DNA of 64,000 bases, from the NCBI GenBank assembly GCA_014607495.2, contig CP053170.1, positions 3,100,001 through 3,164,000 on the forward strand, given 5' to 3'. The notes beneath the pieces were generated by a model. The model was not told the DNA's origin, ran no database searches, and saw only the letters and a program-made list of their open reading frames with translations. A program made the position numbers and the translations under genes. Positions 32,326 to 42,413 of this stretch are shown here, in pieces. The stretch comes from Carposina sasakii. Its lineage: Eukaryota; Arthropoda; Insecta; Lepidoptera; Carposinidae. How positions within the stretch are numbered: position 1 is the stretch's first letter; each line of letters starts with the position of its first letter.

Positions 32326-35300
32326 CTGGAATATTGTATACGAAAATAAATGTCAAAGAAAATAGTAACAGCAAATTATAGGTGATGAGCAAGTTGTAAC
32401 AGATCTTATATGTAGCCTATGACCTATTCTGCAGGTACCTACTATACAGGGTGTAAAAAGACAACAATGTTTTTTTTAATACCTCGTATTCTTTATAAGG
32501 TTACGATCATTTTCTTCTATGGAACCAACCTTGTGAAACGACAAAAAAAACTATGAAAAAATATAGTCATTTTATTGCAAGCAATGTATTCGTTTGATGC
32601 GCAAAGTACAAATGTACCTACAAAACTAACATTATAACATTTTGACATGGCATCTTTGAAAAAAATGTTTGTAAACCAATTTCAGATGGATTTATGTAAA
32701 AAAAAATGATATTAATGTAACTTTGGACCTCAATATCTTGGAAATCCGTGGTTTTCCAGGGGTACTTCCATAGAAAAAAATAATCGAGATGTTACAAAAA
32801 ATACGAGGTAATAAAAAAACAAAGTTAAATTTTAACACCCAGTATGTATACAAAATTTCAAAAAGATTATTTAAATAAAAAAATCTTAAAGTACCTAGTA
32901 ACAAATAAACTTATTTTCAAATTTATAATATTAGTTGGGATTTTATAAGTTAAATTCCTAAGAATTTAGTACGAAGTGTAATCACAAAATTCTGGAAAAG
33001 AAAAGGTCACAAAGGATGGAATTTCAGTTAATACTTCCTTTTCACAGTCTGAGAATGTAGATTGATATCGTCTTGTTACCAATAAGTGAAGAAACCATGG
33101 CATTATTTTTTTACTTTTTTAGCAAACTTAGGAATTTCGGAAACCGCAAAATGGAGTTCAATGAGAATATACAGGATGATTTTTGGTCGTCAACGTTCCC
33201 GAATACTACGGAATCTCCTCATCATCACGATCATTTTTCTCCATGGAAGCATACCTGGGAAGTGTCTGGTTTCCAAAATATTAGGGCCCAAAGTTGAGTA
33301 AATAGACTGCGTTTTTCTGCAAAAATGCACATTGACGCGTGTAGCAAGATTTTTTTACGAGAAATAATTAATATCTGTCTATGAAAAAAAAATTGCATAA
33401 ACACTACACTATAAATTTCGCCCGATCCAGTAATATTTTTTTTTTTTAATTACATCGTTTTCCAGCATTTTTTTGGCATAAACTTACTTTATTTGATGTA
33501 CCTATAGGGTACGTATAAGGGTGGCAACGAAAAAACACTCCGTAGAGATAATTATCATATACCTTATGATAATTATCATACGGTATATAGGCCATATGTA
33601 GGCTCTGTTACCGAAATGAGGTAGCCAGAACCGCAAGATCATAAAGGAGATACTACAGCTACGTTGTACCTAAATTGTATTTACAATAATATACTTTATT
33701 TCTTTATCGTCCACAATGGAAACTATTTACTTTTATTGCAGTTTTACCGTTTCTGACATAATGATAAGTACAAAAGGTGATAACTTTTCTATGTTATTTA
33801 AAAATGCAAGGAAAATGAATTACTTGCTGAATAAAATAGAACGTAAGCATAGAGCAAATAATAATAATATGTATAATGTACTTATTGTCAATTTAGCAAG
33901 GTAAGGTTGGTAGAAGAATTTGTTAGAAAATTAGTTAAGAAAAGCATAGAGGAATAAGATGTCATAGAGTGCTAATGCCATACTAACTGTTTCGATGCAC
34001 CATTAGACTTTTCGGTGCCTCACAATTCCAGTCCTTGACACTTAGATTCTATTAGTGTAATGTGTAGTAATGTACTACATTACTAATGTATTGTATCGTA
34101 TAGTAATGCCATCTAAGTGTCAAGGACTGGAATTGTGAGGCACCGAAAAGTCTAATGGTGCATCGAAACAGTTAGTATGACATTAGCACTCTATGTCTAC
34201 ATCTTATTCATCTATGACAAAAGCAATGCGATTGCATGAATTTTTATAATATTCGCTGATCGCTTTTGAAGTTCGTATCACATACCAGCAATATCAATAA
34301 AAATTTTAATTTCCAAACTGAAAATTATATAATTTTTTGCTATCGCTTTGCTACTGCGTTGATTTTACAAGATACGCGTCTACTTACCTTACTATTTACT
34401 AATCTACTCACCTACTTATCACTATGAAATGTAGTGAATGATGTAATATTTCTATTGCCAATATTATTACACCTAATATATGTATAATAAGAGGTGATAG
34501 CCCAGTGCTTAAGACGTGCACCTTCCAAGCGGGAGGCGTAAGTTCGATCCCAGTCACGGGCCTGTACCAATGAATTTATTTCATGTACAGATTTTAATGT
34601 TGCAAAATTCTCGGAAAGCACTTAAAACCGTTGGTCCTGCGCCTGATCTCTTTCCGGTCGCGTCGACTTTCCGTCCCATCGGACTATGAGAGTAACGGAA
34701 TAGAGAGTTTACGCACACACTTGTGCACTATAATATCTCCTGCGTACCTGGCCAATCTCCGTAGATATTGGTCGCCTTGACCGAAATACGGTCGATTATC
34801 ATCATTATTACACCTATTTTATATTCTGGAATTTTATAAAACAACTGTCCCAGTAAACACTAATTAGAATAGGTGCTATTAAATGAGATCATTTTATCAA
34901 GATTTGCTCAGCATATTTGTCATTGTTAACACCATTTACATGTTTACCCACTTGAAAAAAATGGTGTTATGACATAATAATTTAATATGCGAATTTTCAA
35001 AACTGGATTTTTTGCAGTTATTTGCGTATTCAAAATGGATTTGATTATATTTTGGTATCGTGTACAGGGTGTTTGTGGCATTATAAGTAAAAGTGATAAA
35101 TTAGAAGTTTATAAATAGTTATATTAATCGCTTATGTGTAACTAAATGAGTACCTAACGAAAACTTTAGAAAAAAACAAAATACTTAAACAAAGTACATA
35201 ATTAAAAATTAAACAAACATCAAATTCAACTTTTACTAACCCTATTAACCCTTATTAAAAAAATAATCAAAATTGATCAACATTTTTATGAAGCAATCAC

Positions 35301-38300
35301 AAATAACACATCGAATAGTGATACACAAACCCTATGCACTATATCAAATCGATTTGTAAAGGAACTAAACAATGGTATGCCGCCGTACCCTTGTGATATG
35401 AATCACTTAGTTCAACGTTTAAATCAATGGATCCACCATGCTCGTCGCAATCACTCTAATGGACCAGATGATAATGTAGAGATAGGGATCGATAAGGTCT
35501 GCAGATCAGTTTAAAACCAAGAGTAAAGCCGCGCCATAAGTCCTGGGTTCGAATCCCGGTAGGTGCTAACATTGATATGATTACTATCGATTTTTGTTTC
35601 TGAGTTAAGGATGTTTCTATACTTATCTGTGTATTTATATACTGTGCTTAGTACCCTCGACACAAAACTTTAGGGATCTTAGTGTGTGACTAGGTAAGGT
35701 AGTAAAAAATAAACTATAGTTTTCTATTATAGTGGCACCGTCATTTAGCGGCATAAATGAATTATGTCACTAGATCATTTGCTTAGTAAACAAGTGGATT
35801 GCGAAGGTCTACAAAACCTTTGGCAGTTCTCGTATACCTACCACGTTTTTTTTTAGTATGGAAATTTAAATGTCTAAATAGCAGTGATATCACATTATGT
35901 ATAAGTAAGTTCATGCCAAAAAAATATGGGAAACTTTTTAAAAAATACATATTTTTTTACTTTGTCGCGCGCAATTTATGGTCTATAGTGTTTGCAGCAC
36001 AAGTAGCATGACCTGCAAAACACGATATGATTTATCGACATTTAGCCTATCAAAATAGCATAAGTATAGCCGCCATGTTGAATTTTGTATAGAGACGTTA
36101 CGATATCGTACAATACGATATCCATGATGCGTGGTTATGCTAAGGGATTGGGTTGGTTTTTTTCATAAGAAATTGAAAATGTTTGTTACACGCGTCTACG
36201 TGCATTTCTGCAATCTGATATCTCAAATTTTCACCATGGAAACCAGACACTTCCCAGGTATGCTTCAATGGAGAAAAATGTTCGTAATTACGAGGAAAAT
36301 GCATAGTAATCAGAAACGTTGACGACAAAAAAATTAAGACAAAGACCTCTGTATCTATTGGTCGAACTTACACCCAAGTTTACACATACATAAACACAAG
36401 GCTGAGTTCCCGAAATGGGGTAGCCAAAACTGCAAGATCATAAAGGAGACCCCGCAGCCACTTTTAGCATAACCACGGCAAGTTTATAAATACAGAACTT
36501 ATACATACTTTGGATAAATATAGGTAAGGAATGTGAAAGTTTCCGTGATAAAGACGTTGTATCCCTTGCTGGCATATGCTGTGCCGATAGCCTGCGAGGG
36601 GGGCATGACGGAACTGTCTAAAAAGCCGACTGCGTAGAGAACTGTCTTCTTGTTTTTGAGGTCTGCAATAATATAGATAATAATGTTACATATAAAAAAG
36701 TACAAAGTAATAATAAATAAATATTCACACACTACACAACATATTGACCTAGTCCCACACTAAGATCCCTGAGGTCTTGTGTCGTGGGTGCTAAGCAACG
36801 GTATATAAATATATAGATAATACATATAAACATCCATGACTCGGAAACAAACATCAATATTCATCACATCAATGTTTGCACCTACCGGGATTCGAACCCA
36901 GGACCTATGGCGTTGCAGGCAGGGCCACTACCAACTACACCAATCGGCCGTCAATATAGACCATTTACAACATACACTTCGTCCGCGTGAGGGGGCATTG
37001 CACCCATGCGAAGCCGGGGCGGGTCTCTAGTCTATAGAGGGGCGGGTCGTATAGTATAGTCTCTAGTCTATAGCCGGGGCGGGTCTCTAGTCTAGTCTAT
37101 AGCCTTGCTTGATAAATAGGCTATCTAAAAAACTAAAAGAATTTTTCAAATCAAACCAGTGGTTCCTGAGAGTAGCGAGTTTAACCAAAGAACAAACAAA
37201 CTCTTCAGCTTTATAATAGTATATGTATAGAATGTAGACACGGAGAACTTCAGGATCATAAATCCAGAGATCGCAAATCCACGTATGGCGTAGCGGAGAT
37301 AGATGTAAATGATCAGTAACAAGTTGCTAGCTTATCGCCTGAGAGACTGCCCGAGTTCCTTAGTCGACTCTTACGACATGCACGGAAAGAGATGCAGCTG
37401 ATGTATTCTAGTGAAACCCCTCATCAGCACAAGCATAATACATCTACAATATCTATTTTATTTATTTTATTAATTTTACCAATTAATTTATCCTTCGCCA
37501 CCATTTTGGCAGCTCTGAGGATGGGCATCGGCTTCCTCTCGATAATTCCGTTGGAGATCCGATGAGAGACTATCTGCAGCTGCTCCAGCGCTCTGATGCT
37601 GATGCTGGCATTGTTCATCACTCCTGGACCTGGAAAAAGGATCGAAGCATCATCAGTGCATCACCAATGTCGCAGGCATACAGGATGTTCTTTCGTTGCC
37701 ACCCTTAACGAAAGGTACGTACTCTATACATCAAATAAAGTAATTTTATGCGAAAAAAATGCTGGGAAACGAATGATTTTTTTTTTTTTTTTCTTTATTA
37801 CTTGATCGGGTGAAATTTATAATATCCAGTGTTTATGCTAGTTTTTTCATAGACAGATATTAATTATTTCTCGTGAAAAAATCCAGCTACGCGCGTCAAT
37901 GTGCATTTATGCAGTAAAACGCAGTCTATTTACTGAACTTTGGGCCCTATCTTGGGAACCAGACACTTCCCAGGTATGCTTCAATGGAGAAAAATTATCG
38001 TGATGATGAGGAGATTCCGTAGTTTTTGGGAACGTTGATGACCAAAAATCATCCTGTATACACACGGAGTATCAAAACCGCTAGGCATATTTAAAAGGTA
38101 CTAGTCTAAATAAAAACATAGTGCGTATAATATACACGTCTATATCCCCGAAACAGGGTAACGAAGTTGCAAGATACCAAGGAGATCCTATAGCCACGTT
38201 TAGCATAGCAGGACCAGATTTAAAAGATCAATTAGCTCAAAGCCTTAGAGAACGCCCCTGAGTTCATTTGTCGACCCTTACGGCATGCACGGAAAGAGAT

Positions 38301-40302
38301 ACAGCTGATGGATTCTAGTGAAACCCCGCGACAGCACAGGACACATAAAATCATCAAATGAAGCATTTTAATTGAAGAAAATGAACCATACAATTAGAGA
38401 ATTATCTCCTTTAATTATAGGCTTTTAAATGTATGTATTAAAATATAGCAATTTATTATTTTCTAAGTCATTCGGTCAAGGGTAACATAAGAACTAGATC
38501 CTTTGATTAGATACCTATTAACATTGACACTTCTACCGTATAAAGTGAGGAAAATGTTATTTAAAATACTAGAATATATTTTTTAAGATAAACTGCTACT
38601 GTGAGTGAATAACGGGTTATAAAATTACATCAATTAAGTGTACAGGGTGTAACATATTATTCAATCAAGTATACATGGTATAAAGCCCGTGACTGCCGGG
38701 CTCCAAATACGAGTAGGTTGCACAGTCCTCCCTATTACTGTTCTTTTCTACCTGTTTGCCTACTCTTTTCTATTTTGTCTATTTCTACCCTATTTTCATT
38801 GTCTTGGTCTATGTTGTTGCTGTCCGTGTATGCGTAATAAATTCTATTTATCTATCTATAACAGACGGGGTAGGTATGTCAAGCGAAATGCTACAAAAAA
38901 GCTATAGAAAAACAATTTAGGTATAAAACTTTTGACTCCAAATTAAATGTTTATTTATCAAGATTGTATGAACACGAGTAAAATTTGTAATATTCACCAT
39001 ATTCCTGCCCTTATCTCATTATTTATGCCGGCGCAATATAGTTCTTTCGAAACTTATATTGTTAAGAATTTGGCTTTGTTTTACGGCCGGCTGCCTGTCT
39101 GACGCCAACCCTCTTCGAGTACAGTAATTCAATTCCATAATGTCAGCTCCTAATTGGTCCCTTTTGAAAACCAGCGCTGCTTGCAAGGTAGGCACGCCTA
39201 TCTTGTCTTAGCAGCATCCAGCTGAAAAGGGACCCGTTTGGCGGTTGCACGGGACTGACGGGCTCCAAATAGGGCACACAGTTCTACTTACTGTTCTTCG
39301 TTTCATGTTGCTTCTACCTGTCTACTTACTTCTTTTGATCTGTATTTCTACCCTATTTCTATTGTCTTTTTCTATCTTACTTCTTTCCGTGTATGTGTAA
39401 TTTTCAAATAAAAATCTATTCTATTCTATTGTCTCATACAATTTAGGAAAAATATAAAATTATAAACATATTATGTGATATCTAGTCTCAAAAATTTGTA
39501 AACAGGCTCGTGGGATATTTTCATAATACTCCTTCTATTACACCCTGCATAAACAATGAGCACTTTACATCAAAACCTCCATACATTAACGTTGATAATG
39601 AATAAAATATCAGTTTAATAACATTTCTAGTCATTTTGCCTATTATAGTAAAATAGTACATAAATGGCTGTCATTTATGTATGTTGGACATTGACAACCT
39701 GTTCTTTAGACCATGACCGAATTACTATAAATTGTAATAGGTAATTGTACATACAACATTTTTGTAAATAATTGTAAATAATTACAGTAAAACACTTAAA
39801 TTATTTAAAATAAAATACCATTTAAAATGTCCACCATTACATTTTTGTTATTTAAAAATTTGCTGTTCAACTGTGGTCTCAATAATAATAATAATAGTTT
39901 ACGTTGCATGGCCCCTTTTAACCATGTAACTTCGCTGCGAATATAAACGAGATCTGACCGACTATTATTTTTTATCATAAAATTTTGATTCGACAAATCA
40001 TAGCACGAATCACAATTTTGTTTTGTTGCAATTCCACTAACACTCTGTACTAAAACACAAATAACCTTTAAACCCTAAAAGGAAAGTTTATATAATACAA
40101 TCTGGCATCAAAATGGCGTGTTAGGCACCCAATATTCAGCTCTTGTTGATTACGATGCGAAGTGGAATTTGCTATACTTACATTCTGGTATCAGACCGGC
40201 AGGATAGCCAATTTCTGGTCGCGGTTCATACTCCAGTGTACCAACCACCAGCGCTGGAGTCATCAGCACCAGATACGCCACTGACACCATTCCTTTTTGC
40301 AT
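31656..40302 (-). CDS. Secreted pancreatic-lipase-family enzyme (insect neutral lipase / phospholipase A1-like), 4 coding exons
   Basis: Joined coding exons are 40302-40182, 37629-37480, 36662-36509 and 32325-31656 (121+150+154+670 = 1095 nt, 364 aa plus TGA). Each coding intron is GT-AG and the split codons (Cys41, Asp91, Lys142) join in phase, so the model is well constrained. Residues 1-21 look like a signal peptide. The alpha/beta-hydrolase core carries the nucleophile elbow GLSLG (Ser177), the catalytic Asp in GLDPAGP (Asp205) and the catalytic His in CSHLRA (His272). These are the triad positions known for the pancreatic lipase family, so the enzyme is predicted active, unlike yolk-protein homologues that lost the serine. 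The segment between the GGEYQPGD motif and His272 is very short, which suggests a reduced lid as in insect phospholipase A1-like members. Predicted role: extracellular hydrolysis of acylglycerols or phospholipids; substrate and tissue are not readable from sequence. It has no clustered paralogue here. Introns of 2552, 817 and 4183 bp are full of transposons. Confidence 0.93.
32445..32844 (+). mobile_element. Family C element, copy C2 (complete), in lipase intron 3
   Basis: TACAGGGTGTAAAAAGACAA to TTTAACACCCAGTA, 400 bp. Subterminal inverted repeats (ATACCTCGTATTCTTT and its partner AAATACGAGGTAAT) extend inward. The core CCTCAATATCTTGGAAATCC resembles family A. It ends 120 bp from the exon 4 acceptor. 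Confidence 0.8.
33170..33544 (+). mobile_element. Family A MITE, copy A7, in lipase intron 3
   Basis: TACAGGATGATTTTTGGTCG to AACACTCCGTA; the ACCCTTCGTTAAGGGT block is partly deleted. Confidence 0.8.
33952..34209. mobile_element. Foldback with 96-99-bp arms, in lipase intron 3
   Basis: GCACCATTAGACTTTTCGGT and CAATTCCAGTCCTTGACACT of the left arm are exactly inverted at 34111-34209. The central 63 bp is AT-rich. The arms differ by only a few bases, so it is recent. Confidence 0.8.
34490..34805 (+). repeat. tRNA-headed SINE family I, in lipase intron 3
   Basis: GTGATAGCCCAGTGCTTAAGA to CGGTCGATTATCATCATTAT, with a short internal deletion after GCAAAATTCTCGG relative to 26415-26765. Confidence 0.75.
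34806..35519. other. No supported feature (lipase intron 3)
   Basis: AT-rich intronic DNA. No additional exon joined in phase is needed by the gene model. Confidence 0.5.
35520..35700 (+). repeat. SINE family H, 5'-truncated, in lipase intron 3
   Basis: CCTGGGTTCGAATCCCGGTA (B box) to ACAAAACTTTAGGGATCTTAGTG. Confidence 0.65.
35905..36335 (-). mobile_element. Decayed family A element A8 carrying a nested MITE
   Basis: Left fragment has AAGTTCATGCCAAAAAAATA. The right fragment has CCAGACACTTCCCAGGTATG and GTTGACGAC. A separate TA-flanked element (36004-36142) splits it. Confidence 0.6.
36004..36142. mobile_element. Small TA-flanked MITE (family N), copy 1
   Basis: Ends TAGCATGACCTGCAAAACAC and GATGCGTGGTTATGCTA are inverted repeats. 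The interior has GCCGCCATGTTGAATTTT and a TCGTACAATACGATAT palindrome. Copy 2 is at 46029-46174, in the opposite orientation. Confidence 0.75.
36380..36480 (+). repeat. Interspersed repeat F, head fragment
   Basis: CCGAAATGGGGTAGCCAAAACTG to CACTTTTAGCATAACC. It stops about 30 bp from lipase exon 3. Confidence 0.5.
36509..36662 (-). CDS. Lipase coding exon 3 (first beta strands, oxyanion-hole region)
   Basis: Encodes the end of Asp91 through Pro141 and two bases of Lys142. The acceptor is TATTATTGCAG and the donor AAA|GTATGT. It contains the KKTVLY strand and the SKGYNVF strand that open the hydrolase fold; the loop after the first strand should provide an oxyanion-hole backbone amide. Confidence 0.9.
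36715..36955 (-). repeat. SINE family H, full copy, in lipase intron 2
   Basis: Reverse complement begins with GGCCGATTGGTGTAGTTGGT and B box GGGTTCGAATCCC, and ends in an AATATTTATTTATTA-type tail. Confidence 0.75.
36968..37232 (-). repeat. Helitron-like repeat with a local GTCTATAG duplication, in lipase intron 2
   Basis: CACTTCGTCCGCGTGAGGGG to CTCTTCAGCTTTATAATAG. An internal unit with GCCGGGGCGGGTCTCTAGTC is repeated in tandem at 37015-37095. Confidence 0.5.
37233..37438 (+). repeat. Interspersed repeat F, in lipase intron 2
   Basis: Carries CTTCAGGATCATAAATCCAG, TATCGCCTGAGAGACTGCCC and TCATCAGCACAAGCATAAT-like end. It lies 40 bp from the exon 2 donor. Confidence 0.55.
37480..37629 (-). 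CDS. Lipase coding exon 2 (N-terminal region)
   Basis: Encodes the last two bases of Cys41 through residue 90 plus one base of Asp91. The acceptor is CTTTTTCCAG and the donor is G|GTAAAA. It carries the PECPG junction with exon 1 and the helical pre-domain segment typical of insect lipase-family proteins. A family A transposon (37679-38058) ends only 49 bp upstream of the acceptor inside intron 1. Confidence 0.88.
37679..38058 (-). mobile_element. Family A MITE, copy A9, in lipase intron 1
   Basis: TACAGGATGTTCTTTCGTTGCC to AAATCATCCTGTA. Its left edge is 49 bp from the exon 2 acceptor. Confidence 0.85.
38130..38340 (+). repeat. Interspersed repeat F, long copy, in lipase intron 1
   Basis: CCGAAACAGGGTAACGAAGTTGC to CCGCGACAGCACAGGA. 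Confidence 0.55.
38688..38865 (+). repeat. Retroposon L, 5'-truncated, in lipase intron 1
   Basis: From GACTGCCGGGCTCCAAATAC to TATGCGTAATAAATTC followed by a TCTATCTAT tail. Confidence 0.55.
38866..39552. mobile_element. Family B element split by a 446-bp insertion, in lipase intron 1
   Basis: Left half 38866-38983 (GGGGTAGGTATGTCAAGCGA) and right half 39430-39552 (to TTCTATTACACCCTGCATA). The insert 38984-39429 holds an RTE tail in reverse (39000-39135) and a full retroposon L (39163-39429). Confidence 0.6.
39163..39429 (+). repeat. Retroposon L, in lipase intron 1
   Basis: AAAACCAGCGCTGCTTGCAA to TGTAATTTTCAAATAAA and a CTATT-type tail. Confidence 0.6.
39553..40181. other. Lipase intron 1, no further feature
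   Basis: AT-rich intronic DNA up to the exon 1 donor. Confidence 0.6.
40182..40302 (-). CDS. Lipase coding exon 1 (signal peptide and N-terminus)
   Basis: Starts with ATG at 40302 and encodes residues 1-40 plus the first base of Cys41. Hydrophobic residues 6-20 followed by Gly-Thr fit a signal peptide. The donor reads T|GTAAGTAT. Four bases before the ATG there is a pyrimidine-rich tract ending in AG (40308-40307), so this coding exon probably begins as an internal exon preceded by a 5' UTR intron. An in-frame second Met at residue 5 is an alternative start that would keep most of the signal. Confidence 0.85.
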
Positions 40303-40384
40303 AGTCCTGGAGAAAGAGATGCTTTTCAGATCAAGTACTGAAGGAAGGATATTCTTATGTCTTACATCTATCTATACCTATACA

Positions 40385-40640
40385 TATAATAAAAATGTAA
40401 CGGATCGCTCTCTGTACATGGAAGATATATGAATATAAAAGATATATGATACCTTTATCAACGCAATAGTACCCAAAAGAATGATTTTTGAAATTTTTGT
40501 CTGTTTGTCTGTGCGTTTGTGCACGCTAATCTCAGAAACGGCTGAACCGATTTCGATGCAGTTTTCAGTAATATGTGTGGTTGAATTTGGGTCCTAAGGT
40601 ATTAGTCGAACCCAGTTACTCCTTACGTCTTACTTAAGGA
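40385..40640 (+). repeat. Helitron-like short repeat upstream of the lipase ATG
   Basis: ATATAATAAAAATGTAACGG start; contains TTTTTGAAATTTTTGTCTGT and CGGCTGAACCGATTTCGATG, typical of these repeats. Confidence 0.45.
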
Positions 40641-40764
40641 GAGACAAAATTAGGATTGGTATGATACGTAAACATGATCGTTTAATAATTGGGATTCTCT
40701 CGGTGTCTACCTCTATCTGTTGTCGTCTGACAATGATAGGTTAAAGTTGAATATAATTATATTA

Positions 40765-41156
40765 TACAGGACGATTTTTGGTCGTCAACGTTCCCGAAAA
40801 CTACGGAATCTCCTCATCATTACGATCATTTTTCTCCATGGAAGCATACCTGGGAAGTGACTGGTTTCCAAAATATTAGGGTCCATTAGTTATTAGTTGA
40901 GTAAATAGACTGCGTTTTTCTGCATAAATGCACATAGACGCGCATAGCAAGATTTTTCACTGGAAATATTTTTAATATCTGTCTATAAAAAAACTAACAT
41001 AAATACTAGACACTATAAATTTTGCCCGATGAAGTAATTAAAAAAAGTTTTTCAAAAAAAAAAAAATTCCCAGCATTTTTTTGGCATAAACTTACTTTAT
41101 TTGATGTATAGAGTACGTACCCTTCGTTAAGGGTAGCCACGAAAAAACATCCTGTA
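40765..41156 (+). mobile_element. Family A MITE, copy A10
   Basis: TACAGGACGATTTTTGGTCG to AAAAACATCCTGTA. A short TTAGTTATTAG insertion lies next to the core. Confidence 0.85.
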
Positions 41157-41352
41157 GATATATTTAATTATATGCTGGGATATGGTTGATCGTTTCATCA
41201 TTAAACATTGTGCTGAGGGATTCAGCTTTGTTTACCAAGATTTGGCTAGTGTACCTATATAGCTATCGGGGTGAAAAAATAACGTTGCCAAAAACGTAAT
41301 GTAAAAATAAAAAAGTTTAAAAGAGATGGTCAAATTCGTCATGTGAGTTAAT

Positions 41353-41445
41353 TGAGCCGGTAGCTCAATTGATTAGAGCAAAGCACGGTTTGCGAGAGGT
41401 CGTGAGTTCAAGTCTCACTCGGGTGAAAAAAAAATCATTTCTTAA
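41353..41445 (+). repeat. Short tRNA-derived SINE, family G (best tRNA resemblance)
   Basis: GCCGGTAGCTCAATTGATTA (A box region) and GGTCGTGAGTTCAAGTCTCA (B box region) end in ACTCGGGTGA, an A run, and TTCTTAACAATATTT. The tail shared with the other three copies shows it is a SINE and not a tRNA gene. Confidence 0.7.
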
Positions 41446-41473
41446 CAATATTTATAATATATTTAATTATTAA

Positions 41474-41600
41474 AGAGTTGGCGTCAGGCAGGCAGCTAGC
41501 CGTAAAGTAAATAGCAAATTATGGGCAACGTGAGTCGAAAGAAACTATATTGCGCCGACTCCATATATAATGGGATAAGGGCAGGAAGATGAGATATAAT
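41474..41600 (+). repeat. RTE-type LINE 3' tail
   Basis: GTTGGCGTCAGGCAGGCAGC through ATTGCGCCGACTCCATATAT to GGCAGGAAGATGAGATATAA. Confidence 0.5.
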
Positions 41601-41618
41601 TATTATCAATCTTTTCTA

Positions 41619-41881
41619 TACAGGGTGTAACAAAAGGGGTATGTTAAGCGAAAAGCTATGAAAATAGCCCACTATAGAGAACCTATTCCCAAAATTTGAG
41701 ACTCGAAATCAAATGTTTATTTTCCAGTTAGTATGGAGAATTTCTAAACAAGTCAGGCATGTTCATATAATTTTGAAAATTAAACATGTGATTTCGAGTC
41801 TTAAATTTTGGGAATAGGTTCTTTATAATTGGCTATTTTCATAGCTTTTCGCTTAACATACCCTTTTTGTTACACCTTGTA
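41619..41881. mobile_element. Family B palindromic MITE, near-intact
   Basis: 263 bp, TACAGGGTGTAACAAAAGGG to TTGTTACACCTTGTA. Arms pair nearly perfectly around TATGGAGAATTTCTAAAC. Confidence 0.9.
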
Positions 41882-41899
41882 TAACTTTAGCTCTACTTT

Positions 41900-42045
41900 A
41901 GTATACAATCTCGAAATCGCTAATAAGATCCTATAGGCACTTTTAGCATAGCGGTGCCAGATGATCAGTGATAAGTTGCTAGCTAGAGAGAGAATAGGCC
42001 TTACATAAATTCCTCGATCGACTCTTACGACATGCACGATGGTTA
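41900..42045 (+). repeat. Interspersed repeat F, interrupted by A11
   Basis: Ends at GACTCTTACGACATGCACGA, where family A copy A11 begins; the usual GGAAGGAGATGCAG continuation is missing. Confidence 0.5.
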
Positions 42046-42413
42046 TACAGAATGTTTTTTCGTTGCCACCATTAACGAAGGGTACGTACTCTATACATCA
42101 AATAAAGTAAGTTTATGCCAAATAAAATGCTTGGAAACGATGTAATAAAATAAAAAAAAATAAGTACCTAATCGGGCGAAATTTATTGTGTCCAGTGTTT
42201 ATGCTAGTTTTTTCATAGACAGATATTAATTATTTCTCGTGAAAAAGTCTTGCTACCCGCGACTATGTGCATTTATGCAGAAAAACGCAGTCTATTTACT
42301 CAACTTTGGACCCTAATATCTTGGGAACCAGATACTTCCCAGGTATGCTACTATGGAGAAAAATGATCGTGATGACGAGGAGATTCCGTAGTTTTCGGGA
42401 ACGTTGACGACAA
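42046..42413 (-). mobile_element. Family A MITE, copy A11 (right end truncated)
   Basis: TACAGAATGTTTTTTCGTTGCC to GGAACGTTGACGACAA; the last bases are lost. Confidence 0.8.

Noticed and set aside
41358..41430. Possible functional tRNA gene
   Set aside because: It has good A and B boxes, but the same unit with a conserved tail recurs at three other places, so it is a SINE head.
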